The position numbers and the translations under genes were made by a program. From the NCBI GenBank assembly GCA_964638165.1, contig CAZWYJ010000026.1:1-14513 (forward strand): a stretch of 14,513 bases of DNA, read 5' to 3'. This DNA comes from 2-12-FULL-60-25 sp964638165. GTDB taxonomy: Bacteria > Patescibacteriota > Patescibacteriia > 2-12-FULL-60-25. Of the stretch, positions 13,376 to 14,513 are shown piece by piece. Within the stretch, counting starts at the first letter, position 1. Each line of letters begins with the position of its first letter. A model generated the notes under the pieces. The model did no database searches. It worked only from the letters and a program-made list of their open reading frames with translations, and was not told where the DNA came from.

Positions 13376-14494
13376 ATGAATACTGCATTTTTTACATCAA
13401 GAAAAGGCTGTCTTGGGCGAAAAGTGAGTAATCCTTCTCTTGAATCAAAAAAAATCGGGTCAATACTTCGAGCGGATTTCGATAGTCGCTACAAATCTAT
13501 CGGAAAGAATACGTATGTCGTTTCTGAGAAAGATTATTATCCTTTTTGTGCGCTCAAGTGTTTTGAATTTCATGTCGAGGTTTTTGCTTCAGGAAACTAT
13601 TTTATTCACTTTTATCCTGCAACAAAGTTTATTAGTTCCGTTCGTCCCATCCATGTAAAGTATATACACGATTTAAAACGTATTGCGGGGTCGAATACTG
13701 TCGGGATATTCTCTGTCAAGGATATTTTTCATTGTACATTGATAAAAACTAACAATTTAGATCTTCTTCAGGAAGATGTCAGTGTGAAAAAGGACTTATA
13801 TCTTACCTTTACGGCTGAATTTATTTCAGAATGTTCTCCGGCTATCTCGAAGTTGATTTATAAGGAGGCGCAGAAGACGCTTGAATATACAGTAGGGTTT
13901 TTAGAACGAATTTTAGTTGAAGTGGAAAATTTGAATCAGATTCCGGGTTTGCAAAGGGGCCCTGTTGAGATCGAGGTTCAGAATTTAAACCGAAATGATA
14001 ATTTGCTTGTCGGTAGCGGAGAGTGTGTAGAGATGGTCGTTAAGGATAAAGCGATGACTCGATACGGTTTGCGTTTAGAATTGAGTCTCGCTAATCAATG
14101 CTTAAATCAGACGAGTATTGCTTTTATTCAAGATGCAGATAGAACGCGTTGGTCAGATTTTGATTCCATGCCTTTGCCCTTTTCTGTTAAAGCGCGAATT
14201 GATTCAAAATATAACCACGGTAATACTGTCCGAATTCATGAGTTCATATCTCGCCCTTCGGAACAGGTGCATGTTCCCACGGATAAGAAGTATGCTTGTT
14301 ATTATAGTGGCGTATATCGTCCTGTGAATGGTTGGAGTATCCTTCCGGTTGTTTTTGGAAAATTTAATCTTGATGCATTTAAAGATTCATTTTTAAAGCT
14401 CAATAGAAATGTCAATGATTTCCATATTTTAGAAGGAGTTCATAAAAAAGTTGATGATATAAATACATGCTCAGTCGGTAATCCACTGGTTTGA
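13376..14494 (+). CDS. Unknown protein, A+T-rich, possibly foreign; weak Argonaute-like layout
   Basis: A 372-codon gene starting 31 bases after murG. AAGGA (13360-13364) lies 11 bases before the ATG. Base and codon use differ clearly from all neighbours (one sampled 60-base row is about 37% G+C against about 67% for a murG row), suggesting recent transfer. There is no signal peptide, membrane helix or nuclease motif. By eye, CFEFHVEVFASGNYFIHFYP (62-81) resembles the N-domain strands of prokaryotic Argonautes. The segment about 159-190 resembles the linker before the MID domain, and YYSGVYRPVNGWSILPVVFG (about 310-329) resembles a MID start. If so, this is only the N-PAZ-MID portion, with the PIWI domain missing. 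That is a weak, memory-based similarity. The stop lies in a palindrome loop near the window end, so the gene may be complete, truncated or interrupted. Confidence 0.7.
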   Translation: MNTAFFTSRKGCLGRKVSNPSLESKKIGSILRADFDSRYKSIGKNTYVVSEKDYYPFCALKCFEFHVEVFASGNYFIHFYPATKFISSVRPIHVKYIHDLKRIAGSNTVGIFSVKDIFHCTLIKTNNLDLLQEDVSVKKDLYLTFTAEFISECSPAISKLIYKEAQKTLEYTVGFLERILVEVENLNQIPGLQRGPVEIEVQNLNRNDNLLVGSGECVEMVVKDKAMTRYGLRLELSLANQCLNQTSIAFIQDADRTRWSDFDSMPLPFSVKARIDSKYNHGNTVRIHEFISRPSEQVHVPTDKKYACYYSGVYRPVNGWSILPVVFGKFNLDAFKDSFLKLNRNVNDFHILEGVHKKVDDINTCSVGNPLV

Positions 14495-14502
14495 CCAGTG
14501 GA
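14482..14502. repeat. Palindrome at the window end
   Basis: TCCACTGG (14482-14489) pairs perfectly with CCAGTGGA (14495-14502) around the loop TTTGA. The TGA in the loop is the stop codon of the last gene. No T-tract follows, so it is not a standard terminator. Only 11 bases remain after it. Confidence 0.75.
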
Positions 14503-14513
14503 CTCACAAGGTT

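Noticed and set aside
14482..14513. CRISPR array start
   Set aside because: A palindromic unit at the window end resembles a repeat, but only one copy is present, so no array can be claimed.
1..14513. Recoded TGA (glycine) genetic code
   Set aside because: Several well-defined genes (protease, pyrG, ftsW, murG, NifU-like) end in TGA at the expected length.
1..14513. tRNA or rRNA genes
   Set aside because: I saw no T-arm motif with matching acceptor stem and no rRNA sequence on either strand, but a covariance search was not possible.

Overview
The window looks like a chromosomal piece from a small, gene-dense bacterium of moderately high G+C, most likely a member of the Candidate Phyla Radiation (Patescibacteria). 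This rests on several things: short gaps between genes, promoters whose -10 boxes lie only 6-17 bases from start codons, almost no Shine-Dalgarno sequences, a MurG with an altered glycine loop, a long-type RmlA, an isolated rpmA, and gaps filled with palindromic and heptamer repeats. No 16S rRNA or other lineage marker is present, so the phylum is inferred. TGA is used as an ordinary stop by several genes, so the recoded (TGA = Gly) lineages are excluded.

Layout. Positions 1-633 hold a leftward partial gene of unknown function beside a 10-N scaffold gap (634-643). A leftward promoter at 742-770 would fit it. From 858 rightward: rmlB (dTDP-glucose 4,6-dehydratase), a heptamer hairpin, rmlA-long (glucose-1-phosphate thymidylyltransferase), a palindrome, a membrane-anchored PEGA/beta-propeller-like protein, an S41 PDZ protease, and a NUDIX hydrolase overlapping the protease end. 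A repeat-packed stretch without a convincing gene (6527-7163) precedes pyrG (CTP synthase). pyrG converges on leftward rpmA (L27) across a second fold-back repeat and a perfect bidirectional terminator (8958-8999).

A divergent promoter pair with overlapping -35 boxes (9308-9358) drives rpmA leftward and, rightward, a NifU-type Fe-S protein gene. That gene is followed closely by a small three-helix membrane protein, mraY, ftsW and murG. This is a cell-wall/division block without murD between mraY and ftsW.

Downstream of murG the base composition falls sharply and a 372-codon gene of unknown function (13376-14494) ends in the loop of a palindrome, 19 bases before the window ends. I see weak, unproven layout similarity to the N-terminal half of a prokaryotic Argonaute. 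This is the strongest candidate for an accessory or foreign module.

Together the core genes supply nucleotide sugars (RmlA, RmlB), CTP (PyrG) and lipid-linked peptidoglycan (MraY, MurG) with its polymerase (FtsW). A second theme is how the gaps are built: many carry a palindrome, tandem heptamer array or fold-back repeat, often just before a start codon.
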